Source: Nocardioides solisilvae
GTDB taxonomy: Bacteria; Actinomycetota; Actinomycetes; Propionibacteriales; Nocardioidaceae
Assembly (NCBI RefSeq): GCF_003194625.1
Contig: NZ_QHKX01000001.1
Coordinates: 1,116,001-1,180,000, forward strand
DNA length: 64,000 nucleotides
Direction: 5' to 3'
The notes beneath the pieces are model-generated. The model was not told the DNA's origin. It worked only from the letters and a program-made list of their open reading frames with translations, and did not search any database. Position numbers and translations under genes: made by a program. This document shows positions 18,045 through 27,095 of the stretch, one piece after another; the stretch's first letter is position 1; each line of letters starts with the position of its first letter.

Positions 18045-19601
18045 ATGACGAATCTTGCGTCCCTCCTCGAGGACTCCGTTGCCAGGTACCCCGACCGCGA
18101 CGCCGTCGTGCTGGGCGACACCCGGCTGACCTACGCGCAGGTCGACCAGTTCGCCAACATGTGCGCCAACCTGCTGGTCTCCCGCGGGATCGAGCCCGGC
18201 GACAAGGTGGCGCTCAGCTGCCCCAACCTGCCCTACTTCACGATCGTCTACTTCGGCATCCTCAAGGCCGGCGCGACCGTCGTCCCGCTCAACGTGCTGC
18301 TCAAGGGCCGCGAGGTGGCCTACCACCTCGACGACTCCGACGCGAAGGCCTGCTTCTGCTTCGAGGGCACCCCCGAGCTGCCGATGGCCAAGGCGGGCCA
18401 CGAGGGCTTCGAGGCCACCCCCGGCTGCGAGCACTTCTTCGTCATCACCGCCGACCTCGGCGCCGAGTCGCCCGTGGAGGGCTACGAGACGATGGCGCAG
18501 GCGATGATGACGCAGTCGCCCGAGTTCAAGGGGATCGACGTCGACGACGACGACACCGCGGTCATCCTCTACACCTCCGGCACCACGGGCCAGCCCAAGG
18601 GCGCCGAGCTGCGGCACCGCAACATGCTGTCCAACGCGCTCGCGGGCGACCAGCTCTTCCGGGCCGACGCGGAGAACCCCGACACGTTCATGTGCGTCCT
18701 GCCGCTCTTCCACTCCTTCGGCCAGACGGTCATCCAGAACGGCGCCTTCGCCTACGGCGGCACCGTCGTGATGCTGCCCCGCTTCGAGGCCGAGGCGGCG
18801 CTGCAGCTGATGGCGAAGGAGAAGGTGACGTTCTTCGCCGGGGTGCCGACCATGTTCTGGGGGATGCTCGGCGCCCTGGACGACGCCGGGGTCGACGTCA
18901 AGGAGCTCGCGGCCAACCTGCGGGTCGCCGTCTCGGGCGGGGCGGCGCTGCCGGTCGAGGTGCACAAGGAGTTCGAGCGCCGCTTCGGCGTGACGATCCT
19001 CGAGGGCTACGGGCTGTCGGAGACCTCGCCGGTGGCGAGCTTCTCCAAGTACGGCGAGCCCGCCCGGGTCGGCTCCATCGGCCCGGCGATCCCCGGCGTC
19101 GAGATGAAGCTGATCGACCCCGAGCCGGGCGTGTGGCGCGACGCGGAGGGCGAGATCGGCGAGATCGCGATCAAGGGCCCCAACGTGATGAAGGGCTACT
19201 ACGACCGCCCCGAGGCGACCGCCGAGGCGCTGCACGACGGCTGGTTCCGCACGGGCGACCTGGGGCGTCGCGACGAGGACGGCTGGTTCTACATCGTCGA
19301 CCGCTCGAAGGACATGATCATCCGCGGCGGCTTCAACGTGTACCCCCGCGAGATCGAGGAGGTCCTCCTCACCCACCCCGAGGTCTCGCTCGCCGCCGTC
19401 ATCGGCGTCCCGCACGACAGCCACGGAGAGGAGATCAAGGCCGTCGTGATCCGCACCCCCGGCTCGACCCTCACCGAGGACGAGCTGGTGGCCTGGGGCA
19501 AGGAGCAGATGGCGGCCTACAAGTACCCGCGGGTCGTCGAGTTCCGCGACTCGCTGCCGATGACCGCCACGGGCAAGATCCTCAAGCGCGAGCTCGACTG
19601 A
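18045..19601 (+). CDS. Long-chain fatty acid-CoA ligase
   Basis: A 518-residue adenylate-forming enzyme that activates fatty acids with ATP and CoA. Motifs: ILYTSGTTGQPKGAELRH (P-loop, about 175-192), VSGGAALP, LEGYGLSETSPV (adenine-binding A5), GWFRTGDLGRRDEDGWFYIVDR (A7/A8 with the hinge Asp) and the C-terminal TATGKILKRELD with the catalytic Lys. The pattern is that of FadD-type ligases rather than acetate or coumarate ligases, but chain length is not certain. A strong hairpin follows the stop, so it is a single-gene unit. Confidence 0.9.
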   Translation: MTNLASLLEDSVARYPDRDAVVLGDTRLTYAQVDQFANMCANLLVSRGIEPGDKVALSCPNLPYFTIVYFGILKAGATVVPLNVLLKGREVAYHLDDSDAKACFCFEGTPELPMAKAGHEGFEATPGCEHFFVITADLGAESPVEGYETMAQAMMTQSPEFKGIDVDDDDTAVILYTSGTTGQPKGAELRHRNMLSNALAGDQLFRADAENPDTFMCVLPLFHSFGQTVIQNGAFAYGGTVVMLPRFEAEAALQLMAKEKVTFFAGVPTMFWGMLGALDDAGVDVKELAANLRVAVSGGAALPVEVHKEFERRFGVTILEGYGLSETSPVASFSKYGEPARVGSIGPAIPGVEMKLIDPEPGVWRDAEGEIGEIAIKGPNVMKGYYDRPEATAEALHDGWFRTGDLGRRDEDGWFYIVDRSKDMIIRGGFNVYPREIEEVLLTHPEVSLAAVIGVPHDSHGEEIKAVVIRTPGSTLTEDELVAWGKEQMAAYKYPRVVEFRDSLPMTATGKILKRELD

Positions 19602-19625
19602 GCCGCACGCCGCTCCCGGACGGTG

Positions 19626-19662
19626 CCCCGGCCGACGCCGCTGAGACGGCGTCGGCCCGGGG
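19626..19662 (+). terminator. Terminator hairpin after the acyl-CoA ligase
   Basis: CCCCGG plus CCGACGCCG pairs with CGGCGTCGG plus CCCGGGG around a CTGAGA loop. There is one single-base bulge in a stem of about 15 bp. Confidence 0.65.
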
Positions 19663-19680
19663 TGGCGGCTGCGCCACGAT

Positions 19681-21189
19681 GTGCCGGTGCGCCCCTCCCT
19701 CATGCCTGCCGTGCCCAGCCGTCGCCGCGGCGTGACGGGCCCCACGACCCCGCGAGCGGGTGGCCGACCGGCCCGGGCCCTGCTGGCCGGGGCGCTGCTG
19801 AACGGTCTGGTGGGCCTGCTGGTGGTGGGGACCGGCTCCCCGGCGCAGGCCGCGCGCCTGGACTTCGACGGCAGCACCCTCCGGGTGGTCGGCTCCACCG
19901 TGGACGAGGGGGTCAGGTTGTGGTGCGACGCCCAGACGGGCGTGGTCGTCCTCGAGGACGGTTCGAGCCTCTTCAGGGACGTCCCCTGCGGGGACGTCTC
20001 CCGCCTCGAAGTGGATCCCGGCCCGGGGGAGGACGTCGTGGACCTGCGAGGCCTCGCGCTGCCGCGGGTGGCGGGAGCGCACGTCTCGGTGGTCCGCGAG
20101 TCCTTGCCGCTCCTCGAGGCGGACGAGGTGTGGGGGATGGCGGGCGGCGACGTGGTGCAGGCGGACCACCTCGACCTGGTGCACGGCCTCGGCGGACCCG
20201 ACGTGATCACCGGCGCGGGTCGGGCCCATGGCGGCCCGGGCGACGACGACGTCCTCGGCCGGTACACGACGGTGGCGGCGCCCGCGGGTCCCTTCACCAC
20301 CGACACCCCCGCCGTCCAGATCGCGCCGTCCTCCGTGGTGGCCGGTGGCGAGGGGCAGGACCGCTGGCGTGCCGACCTCGTCGGCACCGAGGGCCTGAGC
20401 CTCCTCCTCGACGACGGGGCGCTCACCCTGGGGGAGGGCGGTCCGCGCATGCCCGTCACCGGGTTCGAGCGCGTCGAGCTCACCGTGGCCGGCCCCGTCA
20501 CGCTCGACGCGTCGGAGCTGAGCGCCGCCTTCTCCGTCGTCACGTCGAGCGGGAACGACGTCGTGCACGCGAGCCGGGGCGGCGGCCTGATCGGCGCGGC
20601 GCAGGGCGACGACACGGTCCGGGCGCGCAACGGCGTGGTCGACACCGTCTACTGCGGTCCCGGGACCGACACCGTCGTCGCCGACGCGACCGACGTCCTG
20701 GTCGACTGCGAGGTGGTCGACCTGCCGCCCGCACCGACGCCGACCCCCACGCCCGTGCCGGAGCCCGAGCCGACCCCGGACCCGACCCCGGACCCGACCC
20801 CGGGCGACCCGACCCCGGTCCCGCCGACCCCGGGGGTGCCCACGCAGGGCCCCGCGCCGACCGACGACCCGGTCCGGGAGCCGGGCGATCCCGGGGCCGG
20901 CCAGGCGCAGCTGCTCCCGGGCGGCGGCGTGCTGGAGACGGGGAAGGTCCGGGGCGCCGCGAAGGTGCGCCGGGGCGGCTGGGCGCGGTTCAGGTTCTCC
21001 TCCCCGACCCCGGGGGCGTCGTTCCAGTGCCGGGTGGACAAGCGGTCCTGGAACGCCTGCGCGTCGCCGTACCGCGTCTCCACGCAGCTGCTGAAGCGCG
21101 GCCGGCACGTCTTCGCCGTGCGCGCCGTCCGCGACGGCGTCAAGGACGCGACCCCGTCGCGCCGGAGGTTCAGGGTGCGGGGCCGGTAG
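19681..21189 (+). CDS. Secreted protein with Asp/Gly repeats, Pro linker and Ig-like C-terminus (paralog 1)
   Basis: A 502-residue exported protein. The signal peptide (ALLAGALLNGLVGLLVVGTGSPAQA) follows a basic leader. The ectodomain (about 60-340) has Asp/Gly-rich turns like degenerate calcium-binding repeats (GGPDVITGAG, GGPGDDDVLGR, CGPGTDTVVADATDVLVDCE) with paired cysteines. A Pro/Thr linker (about 350-410; TPTPTPVPEPEPTPDP) leads to an 80-residue C-terminal module with [19 protein letters not shown] and [10 protein letters not shown], then HVFAVRAV, an Ig-like bacterial surface module with a likely disulfide. The start is uncertain: GTG 19681 or ATG 19702. It is a tandem paralog of the next gene; the function is unknown. 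Confidence 0.75.
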   Translation: MPVRPSLMPAVPSRRRGVTGPTTPRAGGRPARALLAGALLNGLVGLLVVGTGSPAQAARLDFDGSTLRVVGSTVDEGVRLWCDAQTGVVVLEDGSSLFRDVPCGDVSRLEVDPGPGEDVVDLRGLALPRVAGAHVSVVRESLPLLEADEVWGMAGGDVVQADHLDLVHGLGGPDVITGAGRAHGGPGDDDVLGRYTTVAAPAGPFTTDTPAVQIAPSSVVAGGEGQDRWRADLVGTEGLSLLLDDGALTLGEGGPRMPVTGFERVELTVAGPVTLDASELSAAFSVVTSSGNDVVHASRGGGLIGAAQGDDTVRARNGVVDTVYCGPGTDTVVADATDVLVDCEVVDLPPAPTPTPTPVPEPEPTPDPTPDPTPGDPTPVPPTPGVPTQGPAPTDDPVREPGDPGAGQAQLLPGGGVLETGKVRGAAKVRRGGWARFRFSSPTPGASFQCRVDKRSWNACASPYRVSTQLLKRGRHVFAVRAVRDGVKDATPSRRRFRVRGR

Positions 21190-21245
21190 GGCCGCCGCCC
21201 GGGTGACGCGCCCCCGCCGCCCCTCCCAGAACCGCGGCGGCCCAG

Positions 21246-21260
21246 TTTCCGAGACGGAAA
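21246..21260. promoter_or_regulatory. Short palindrome upstream of paralog 2
   Basis: TTTCCG, spacer AGA, CGGAAA, about 40 bases before the GTG at 21298. It stands out as AT-rich for this sequence. A regulatory role is only inferred from position. Confidence 0.3.
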
Positions 21261-21297
21261 TCGTCCGAGGGATGGACGCCCTCGGGGAGGTGGGAGG

Positions 21298-22749
21298 GTG
21301 CGGCGCGTGAACAGACGTGCCGTGCTCCTCCCGTCCACCTCCGTGCTCCTCGCCGTCGGCCTCCTCGGGACCCTCAGCGCCGCCCCGGCCGCGGCCAGGG
21401 TGTCAATGGGCTTCGCCCCGGAGACGGGCGAGCTCGTGCTCCGGGGAGACCGCCAGCCCGACGTCGTCCGGCTGGCCTGCGAGTCCACGGTCACGGCCGG
21501 CGGCTCGGGCGGGTTCCAGCACGTCGTGCTGCAGGGCGAGGAGCCGGCGAGCCCGCTGATCGGGTGCTCGACGGTGCGGAGCCTGCGGGTCGACCCGCAC
21601 ACGGCGGCCGACCTGGTCGACCTCGCCGGCGGCGCGCTCCCCGGCCTGGTCAGCACCCAGGTGCAGGTGGTCGACAACGCTCGGGACGAGGTGGTCGGGT
21701 CGTCGGTGCGGGACGTCGTCACGGCCGACGGCCTGGACCGGGTGCAGGGCCACGACGGACACGACGTGGTGGACGGAGGCGAGATCGTCGGGGGAGGCGC
21801 GGGCAACGACGCGCTGCAGGGTCGGTACACCGCCCTCGCCGGGCTCTCGACCGAGGCCGTCACGTCCATGCGGCACGGCTCGGTGGACGGTGGGGTGGGC
21901 TCCGACGTCTGGCGGGCGCACGTCGACGTGAGCGAGGCCGAGCCCCTCACTGCGGACGGGATGGGAGCTCCCGCGACCCTCGACCTCACCCCCTCCGCGC
22001 TCGTGCTTCCGCGCGACGGGGTGAGCATGCCGGTGCGGGGGATCGAGCGGGTCGAGCTCACCGTCACGGGTCGCGTCGCCCTCGGCGCCCGGGCGTTCGG
22101 TGGCTCCCTCCAGGTCGTCACCGGGGACCGGGACGACGTCGTCACGACCGCCGCCGGGACGACCGTGGTCTCGACGGGCGCCGGCGACGACCGGGTCGAC
22201 GCGCGCAACGGGGTGGCCGACACGGTCGCCTGCGGTGCGGGGACCGACACGGTCCTGGCCGACGCCGTCGACGACGTCCGCGCCGACTGCGAGACGGTCG
22301 ACAAGCCCGCGCTCCCGCAGCCGACCCCCGAGCCGCAGCCGACCCCCGAGCCGCAGCCCACTCCGGTCCCGACGCCCGCGCCGCAGCCCACCCCCGGGCC
22401 CCAGCCCAGCGCGCAGCCGACACCGACCGGCACGACCGGCACGACCGGCAGCCCGGGCACGACCGGCGCGCAGGCCGGCGGCGGGCCAGAGACCGGTCCG
22501 GTGAAGGGGCGCAAGAAGGTCCGCAAGGGAGGATGGGCGACGTTCCGTTTCTCCTCCTCGACCACGGCCGCGACGTTCCAGTGCCGGGTGGACAAGCGGT
22601 CCTGGAACGCCTGCGCGTCGCCGTACCGGGTCTCCACGAAGCTCCTGAAGCGCGGCCGGCACGTCTTCTCGGTGCGCGCGGTGCGGGACGGCGTCCGGGA
22701 CCCGTCCCCGTCCCGGCGCGTGTTCAGGGTGACCGCGGGCCGCCGGTAG
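21298..22749 (+). CDS. Secreted protein with Asp/Gly repeats, Pro linker and Ig-like C-terminus (paralog 2)
   Basis: A 483-residue exported protein with the same layout as its upstream neighbour. A signal peptide ([18 protein letters not shown]) comes first. The ectodomain has matching landmarks ([15 protein letters not shown] start, [55 protein letters not shown]). A Pro-rich linker of PTPEPQ repeats then [12 protein letters not shown] follows, and the same Ig-like module closes it. Fifty-five bases of that module (22574-22628) are identical to 21020-21074 in paralog 1, far more alike than the rest, suggesting recent conversion. Its TAG stop overlaps the -10 element of purS. Confidence 0.78.
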   Translation: MRRVNRRAVLLPSTSVLLAVGLLGTLSAAPAAARVSMGFAPETGELVLRGDRQPDVVRLACESTVTAGGSGGFQHVVLQGEEPASPLIGCSTVRSLRVDPHTAADLVDLAGGALPGLVSTQVQVVDNARDEVVGSSVRDVVTADGLDRVQGHDGHDVVDGGEIVGGGAGNDALQGRYTALAGLSTEAVTSMRHGSVDGGVGSDVWRAHVDVSEAEPLTADGMGAPATLDLTPSALVLPRDGVSMPVRGIERVELTVTGRVALGARAFGGSLQVVTGDRDDVVTTAAGTTVVSTGAGDDRVDARNGVADTVACGAGTDTVLADAVDDVRADCETVDKPALPQPTPEPQPTPEPQPTPVPTPAPQPTPGPQPSAQPTPTGTTGTTGSPGTTGAQAGGGPETGPVKGRKKVRKGGWATFRFSSSTTAATFQCRVDKRSWNACASPYRVSTKLLKRGRHVFSVRAVRDGVRDPSPSRRVFRVTAGRR

Positions 22750-22752
22750 ACT
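22747..22752 (+). promoter_or_regulatory. Predicted -10 element of purS
   Basis: TAGACT, sharing its TAG with the upstream stop codon. Here a leader of about 50 bases follows, with AGGAG before the GTG at 22810. Confidence 0.4.
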
Positions 22753-22809
22753 CGACGCCGGTCCTTCCTCCCCGCGCGGACGCCGCGCCCCCAGACCAGG
22801 AGCTGCCAC

Positions 22810-23103
22810 GTGGCCACAGTCGTCGTCGACGTCATGCCCAAGCCCGAGATCCTCGACCCGCAGGGCAAGGCCGTCCTCGGTGCCCTGCCGCGGCTGGGCT
22901 TCTCCGGGGTCACCGACATCCGCCAGGGCAAGCGGTTCGAGCTGACCGTCGACGGCGAGGTCACCGACGAGGTGCTCGAGGAGGTCCGGCGGATGGCCGA
23001 GACCCTGCTCTCCAACCCGGTCATCGAGGACTTCGAGGTCCACGTCGAGCAGCACACCGTCGCCCAGGTCGCCGGCCAGGTGCTCGCGGAGCAGGGCCGA
23101 TGA
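22810..23103 (+). CDS. purS: FGAM synthase subunit PurS
   Basis: A 97-residue small subunit of the three-part FGAM synthase, thought to bridge PurL and PurQ for ammonia transfer. The sequence shows the PurS pattern: [35 protein letters not shown], and the C-terminal helix ending [13 protein letters not shown]. It is slightly longer than the Bacillus form. GTG start with AGGAG about 8 bases ahead. Its stop overlaps the purQ ATG (ATGA). Confidence 0.95.
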   Translation: MATVVVDVMPKPEILDPQGKAVLGALPRLGFSGVTDIRQGKRFELTVDGEVTDEVLEEVRRMAETLLSNPVIEDFEVHVEQHTVAQVAGQVLAEQGR

Positions 23104-23768
23104 AGGTCGGGGTCGTCACCTTCCCCGGCTCCCTCGACGACGTCGACGCCCAGCGCGCCGTCCGGATCGGGGGGCACGAGGCCGTCGCGCTGTGGCACGG
23201 CGACGAGGACCTGCGCGGCGTCGACGCCGTGGTCCTCCCGGGCGGCTTCTCGTACGGCGACTACCTGCGCTGCGGCGCCATCTCCCGGTTCTCGCCGGTG
23301 ATGACCGAGGTCGTCGCCGCGGCCGAGCGGGGGATGCCGGTCCTCGGCATCTGCAACGGCTTCCAGATCCTCTGCGAGTCCCACCTGCTGCCGGGCGCCC
23401 TGATCCGCAACGACCACCGCAAGTTCAACTGCGTCGACCAGCGGCTGCGGATCGAGAACAACCGCACGCCGTTCACCGCCGCCTACGAGGCGGGCCAGGA
23501 GGTGACGATCGTCCTCAAGAACGGCGAGGGCGGCTACATCGCCGACGAGGAGACCCTCGACCGGCTCGAGGGCGAGGGCCGGGTCGTCGCCCGCTACCTC
23601 GGCGACAACCCCAACGGCTCGATGCGGGCGATCGCCGGCGTCACCAACGAGCGCGGCAACGTGGTCGGCCTGATGCCCCACCCCGAGCACGCCGTCGAGG
23701 CGCTCTGTGGTCCCGGCACCGACGGGCTCGGCTTCTTCACCAGCCTCGCCGAGCAGGTCCTCGCGTGA
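23100..23768 (+). CDS. purQ: FGAM synthase glutaminase subunit PurQ
   Basis: A 222-residue class I glutamine amidotransferase providing ammonia to PurL. The nucleophile Cys85 sits in [10 protein letters not shown], with the His194/Glu196 pair in [23 protein letters not shown] is the typical PurQ segment. The ATG overlaps the purS stop by 4 bases and its stop overlaps the GTG of the DUF3817 gene, so the three are translationally coupled. purL, the partner, lies 3.3 kb downstream after two unrelated genes. Confidence 0.97.
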   Translation: MKVGVVTFPGSLDDVDAQRAVRIGGHEAVALWHGDEDLRGVDAVVLPGGFSYGDYLRCGAISRFSPVMTEVVAAAERGMPVLGICNGFQILCESHLLPGALIRNDHRKFNCVDQRLRIENNRTPFTAAYEAGQEVTIVLKNGEGGYIADEETLDRLEGEGRVVARYLGDNPNGSMRAIAGVTNERGNVVGLMPHPEHAVEALCGPGTDGLGFFTSLAEQVLA

Positions 23769-24244
23769 CCCTGACGAGCCCCGCCACCACGCAGGACACC
23801 CTCTCGCCCCGCCGACTCTTCACCGCCGTCGCGACCGCCGAGGCGGTCACGTGGGCGCTGCTGCTGACCGGCATGTTCCTCAAGTACGTCACCGACACCA
23901 CCGAGGTCGTGGTCCGGGTCGGCGGGATGCTGCACGGCGCCGTCTTCCTGGCCTACTGCGTGACGACCGTCGTGGTCGCCGTCGACCAGCGCTGGCCGCT
24001 GGGCCGGCTGGTGCTGGGTCTGGCCTGCGCCGTGCCGCCGTTCGTGACGGTCTGGTACGAGCGGCACGCCGAGCGGCAGGGCCTGCTCGACGACCGCTGG
24101 CGGCTGCGCGCCGACGAGCCCGGCACCCCGGTCGAGCGCCCTACCGCGTGGCTGCTGCGCCACCCGGGCCTCGGCCTCCTGGTCGGCCTGGCCGCGGTCG
24201 TCGTCCTCTTCTTCGCCGCGCTGGCGGTCGGCCCGCCGGTCTGA
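23765..24244 (+). CDS. DUF3817 membrane protein
   Basis: A 159-residue membrane protein. The DUF3817 pattern is clear: [20 protein letters not shown], then [20 protein letters not shown] and [10 protein letters not shown], with four hydrophobic helices including the C-terminal [20 protein letters not shown]. The function is unknown in the family. It begins with a GTG overlapping the purQ stop. It is convergent with the DUF1906 gene, 7 bases away. Confidence 0.82.
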   Translation: MTLTSPATTQDTLSPRRLFTAVATAEAVTWALLLTGMFLKYVTDTTEVVVRVGGMLHGAVFLAYCVTTVVVAVDQRWPLGRLVLGLACAVPPFVTVWYERHAERQGLLDDRWRLRADEPGTPVERPTAWLLRHPGLGLLVGLAAVVVLFFAALAVGPPV

Positions 24245-24251
24245 GCCCCGC

Positions 24252-25691
24252 TCAGAACCGGCCGGCCTGCAGCTGCTTCCAGGTCGCCGTGGAGGCGATC
24301 CCGCTCTGCGGCAGCCCGCGCTTGGCCTGGTAGGCCTTCACGGCCGCCTCGGTGGCGAGGTCGTAGACGCCGGTGCCCGCGAGCCGGCCCGCCCCGGCGG
24401 CGTTCAGCGCCCGCTGCAGGCGGAAGACGGCCGCGCCGGCCGACCCGACCTTGAGCACCGGGGTGTCGCCGACCGCGTGCAGCACGACCCAGTGCCGCTT
24501 GCGGAACTTCGGGGACGGCGTGAGCCCGTGCGCCGCCTGGAAGGCGCGGGCAGCGGCGCGGGTGCGCTTGTTGTAGCGCCCGCTGACCCGGTGTGCGTAG
24601 TGGCCCTGCTCGGTCAGGGTGCACTGGAGGACGCGCACCCGCTGGGCGTTGGCCTGCTTCGGCTTCAGCATGGGGTAGCGGGCGTAGGTGGTGCGCAGCC
24701 CGCCGCACCGGGCCTCGGGGTCGGCGACGCTGCCGCGCCCCAGCTCGAGGTAGTTGCTGTCGATGTTGATCGTAACGCCGCCCCAGGTCTCGTTGTGGCC
24801 GCCGCGGTACTGCTTGACGCGGCCCCCGGGCCGCCACCCGTCCTCGCCGATGTAGGTGGTCGAGGTGTTGGCGATCCCGTCCCACCGGGCGATCCAGATC
24901 CGCTGCGGGAGCCGGAACTGCCCGGGCCGCTTCACCCGCGCGTCGTCGAGCATCTTGATGCCCGAGCCGGCGCTGGAGTAGAAGCCGCTGACGTAGCCCA
25001 GCGCCTCGATCCGCTCCACCCAGGCGCTGACGAAGGCGAGGGCCGACTCGCGGCAGTGGGTGTTGGTGAGGTCGAAGCCCTCCAGGTCGTACCAGAGCGT
25101 GCTGCCGGGCGCGATCCCGTACGCCGTGGCGTCGGCGGCGTTCTTGTCGGCCTCGGCCGCGCCCTGGGCGCGGGCCGTCGGGTAGCTGCCGTCGCCGGGC
25201 GCGGGGGAGATCTTGAAGTCGTCCTTGTAGCGCGGGAACCGCGGCTCGCACGAGGCCTGTGGCCCCAGGGCGATCGGGAGCAGGCGCCAGCCCTTCGCCA
25301 GCTGGGTGCTGATCCAGGTGGGGCTGAGGTTGGGCTGCGTCCGGCAGGCGCGGGAGTCCCCGGAGATGTAGATGCCGACCGCGAGGAACGGCGAGTGCTC
25401 CAGCCAGGCGTCCATCGCCTGCTGGGTCGGGGCGACGCACTGGTCGAACCCGTAGCCCGAGAAGTCGCCCGGCGTGGCGACGTTCTGCCTCTTCGCCCGG
25501 CGGCGGGCGGCCAGCGCGTCGGCCGCGGCAGGCGCCGCGGCAGGGGCCACGGCGGTGGACGTGGACGGGGTCGTCGCGGCGCCGGCGGGGGAGCCGGACG
25601 CCGGGCCGGCGGCCAGGAGGCCGACGCCGAGGGCCAGGGAGGCCAGGCCGGCGAGGCAGGCGGAGGTGCGGGAACGAGGGGCAGTGCGCAT
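24252..25691 (-). CDS. Secreted DUF1906 glycoside-hydrolase-like protein with peptidoglycan-binding C-terminus
   Basis: A 479-residue exported protein. A signal peptide (ACLAGLASLALGVGLLAAGPASG) and an Ala-rich linker precede a DUF1906/Rv2525c-like TIM-barrel domain (about 75-325). The latter shows GYGFDQC, AVGIYISGDSR, WYDLEGFD and GFYSSAGSGI, with acidic residues where glycoside hydrolases have catalytic ones. The C-terminus has two peptidoglycan-binding-type units (about 345-400 and 415-479; VFRLQRALNAAGAGRLAG, AAVKAYQAKRGLPQSG). It probably acts at the cell wall; hydrolase activity is unproven for the family. The divergent neighbour also ends in such a unit. Confidence 0.85.
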   Translation of the reverse strand: MRTAPRSRTSACLAGLASLALGVGLLAAGPASGSPAGAATTPSTSTAVAPAAAPAAADALAARRRAKRQNVATPGDFSGYGFDQCVAPTQQAMDAWLEHSPFLAVGIYISGDSRACRTQPNLSPTWISTQLAKGWRLLPIALGPQASCEPRFPRYKDDFKISPAPGDGSYPTARAQGAAEADKNAADATAYGIAPGSTLWYDLEGFDLTNTHCRESALAFVSAWVERIEALGYVSGFYSSAGSGIKMLDDARVKRPGQFRLPQRIWIARWDGIANTSTTYIGEDGWRPGGRVKQYRGGHNETWGGVTINIDSNYLELGRGSVADPEARCGGLRTTYARYPMLKPKQANAQRVRVLQCTLTEQGHYAHRVSGRYNKRTRAAARAFQAAHGLTPSPKFRKRHWVVLHAVGDTPVLKVGSAGAAVFRLQRALNAAGAGRLAGTGVYDLATEAAVKAYQAKRGLPQSGIASTATWKQLQAGRF

Positions 25692-25765
25692 GACAGAGGT
25701 CTCCAGACGGGCGAGGTCGCAGGCACCATAACCTCACGAATCACACGCGTCACAGCGTTCACGGA

Positions 25766-25785
25766 GAACTACAGGGACGTAGTTC
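25766..25785. promoter_or_regulatory. Inverted repeat in the divergent envelope-gene gap
   Basis: GAACTAC, 6-base spacer, GTAGTTC, within the 209-base region between the DUF1906 gene and the zinc-ribbon membrane protein. The rest of this gap shows a TATGGT-like -10 for the minus gene and a GGAGG ribosome site before the ATG at 25901. Confidence 0.35.
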
Positions 25786-25900
25786 GCCGGGACCCCTGGC
25801 CGGCCGCCTCACGGGCTGGAACGGGTCACGACAGCGTCGCCGGCCTCACCTACCCTGACGCAGGCGTCACCGGACACCGACGCGCACGGAGGAGGGGGAG

Positions 25901-27067
25901 ATGGACCGGCTGGCCACGGCGTGCCCGCACTGCGGCGGGCCCGAGCAGGTGTCGCCCACCTGCGTGACCTGCGGCGCGCTCCTGTGGTTCCAGACACCCG
26001 TCCCCGACGACGCGGAGGACACCGCCGACCGGGTCTACCCCGGACTCTCCAACGCACCGGGCCAGCCCGGCCGAGCCGTGGGGCCGGGCCCCGCCGGGCA
26101 CCCCGTCGTGCCGGGCTCGTCCGCCACGCGATCGGGGAGCGTCGGGCGCCTGGCCCCCGACCACACGGTGGTCCGTCCGGGCGGCGTCGCCCGCCAGCCG
26201 GACCCGACCGACGTCCCGGGTCCGGGCGCGGCGCGCTCCGCGGGAGGCGCGGGGGGCCGGGGCGAGGCTGCCGGTCCCGCAGGGGCGGGACCCTCGAGCG
26301 GTCCCGCGGTCGCGTGGCTCCTCGGGCTCGCCCTGGTGGTCCTCCTGGCCGTCGGGCTGGTCGCCGGCGGCTGGGTCTTCCTCGACCGCGAGCAGGAGGT
26401 CGCGGCCGACGGTGCCCCCAGGTCGGCGAACCAGGCACCCCAGGCACCCGCGGCCGACCCCGACGCGGCCGACCCCGACGCGGCCAACCCCGACGCGGCC
26501 AGGGCAGAGGGGGACGAGGCAGAGGGGGACGACGCAGACGGGTCACCGGGGGAAACCGGTGCGGTGGGCTGCACGGGCGACTACGTCCTCGTCACCCCCG
26601 CGGCGACCGACGTCCCCGCGGGGTGCGCCGAGCTGGCCGCCGTCGTCGCCGAGGCGGCGGGCGAGGCGCAGGACGGCGCCGCCACCGCGGCGTACCAGGG
26701 CCCCTTCCGCAGCTCGCGCGTGGCCTGCCGCCTCCGCGACGAGATCGGCGGCACCGACGTCCACGTCCGCCGGCTCGCCGAGGACGCCGGTCCCCGGCTG
26801 GCCTGCGCCTGCCTGATCGCGCCGCGCAAGCTGCCCGACCTCGGGCCGGTGGGGGTCGAGGGGGCCGGCATCGGGCGCGGCGTCTCGGTCTCCGACGCCC
26901 AGGTGCTGCTCCACGAGGCGGGGCTCAACCCCGACCGGCTGGTCGGCGGCTCGTACGGCGACCAGACCGTGCAGTGGGTCTCCGAGCTGCAGCGGCGCTC
27001 CGGCCTGCCGGTCACGGGGCGGGTCGACCGGGACACCTGGAAGGCGCTTCTGGGCGGCTGCGGGTGA
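25901..27067 (+). CDS. Zinc-ribbon, single-TM protein with peptidoglycan-binding-like C-terminus
   Basis: A 388-residue membrane protein. The N-terminus has CPHCGG...CVTCGA (Cys8, 11, 21, 24), a zinc-ribbon pattern that would be cytoplasmic. A disordered Gly/Pro/Ala stretch follows, then one membrane helix (about 137-160, VAWLLGLALVVLLAVGLVAG). An outside acidic linker of AADPD and EGDEA repeats (15-base DNA repeats) leads to a domain with several cysteines (VACRLRDEIGGTDV, LACACLIAPRKLP). The C-terminal peptidoglycan-binding-like unit ends VQWVSELQRRSGLPVTGRVD. It may link a cytoplasmic partner to the cell wall; the function is unknown. Confidence 0.72.
   Translation: MDRLATACPHCGGPEQVSPTCVTCGALLWFQTPVPDDAEDTADRVYPGLSNAPGQPGRAVGPGPAGHPVVPGSSATRSGSVGRLAPDHTVVRPGGVARQPDPTDVPGPGAARSAGGAGGRGEAAGPAGAGPSSGPAVAWLLGLALVVLLAVGLVAGGWVFLDREQEVAADGAPRSANQAPQAPAADPDAADPDAANPDAARAEGDEAEGDDADGSPGETGAVGCTGDYVLVTPAATDVPAGCAELAAVVAEAAGEAQDGAATAAYQGPFRSSRVACRLRDEIGGTDVHVRRLAEDAGPRLACACLIAPRKLPDLGPVGVEGAGIGRGVSVSDAQVLLHEAGLNPDRLVGGSYGDQTVQWVSELQRRSGLPVTGRVDRDTWKALLGGCG
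26450..26500 (+). repeat. 15-bp tandem repeat encoding AADPD units
   Basis: Three copies of GCGGCCGACCCCGAC (the third with A for G at one place) plus a partial copy encode AADPD-AADPD-AANPD-AA. The acidic EGDEA/EGDDA repeats come next. It lies in the outside linker of the zinc-ribbon membrane protein. Confidence 0.75.
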
Positions 27068-27083
27068 CCCCCGCGGGGTCGCC

Positions 27084-27089
27084 TAGGCT
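27084..27089 (+). promoter_or_regulatory. Predicted -10 element of purL
   Basis: TAGGCT, 6 bases before the GTG at 27096. The spacing picks 27096 over the in-frame GTG at 27090, which would touch the element. Confidence 0.5.
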
Positions 27090-27095
27090 GTGGGG

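Noticed and set aside
17181..20645. A 1154-codon minus-strand open frame
   Set aside because: Only the final 267 codons form the alpha/beta hydrolase; the remainder is antisense to the acyl-CoA ligase and paralog 1.
20741..20870. Pro/Thr-coding repeats as a CRISPR or satellite array
   Set aside because: They are in-frame codon repeats of a linker, without spacers of constant length; the same holds for 22318-22440.
20649..23690. A 1013-codon minus-strand open frame over the secreted paralogs and purQ
   Set aside because: Composition is that of reverse-complemented coding DNA; plus-strand genes have signal peptides and family motifs.
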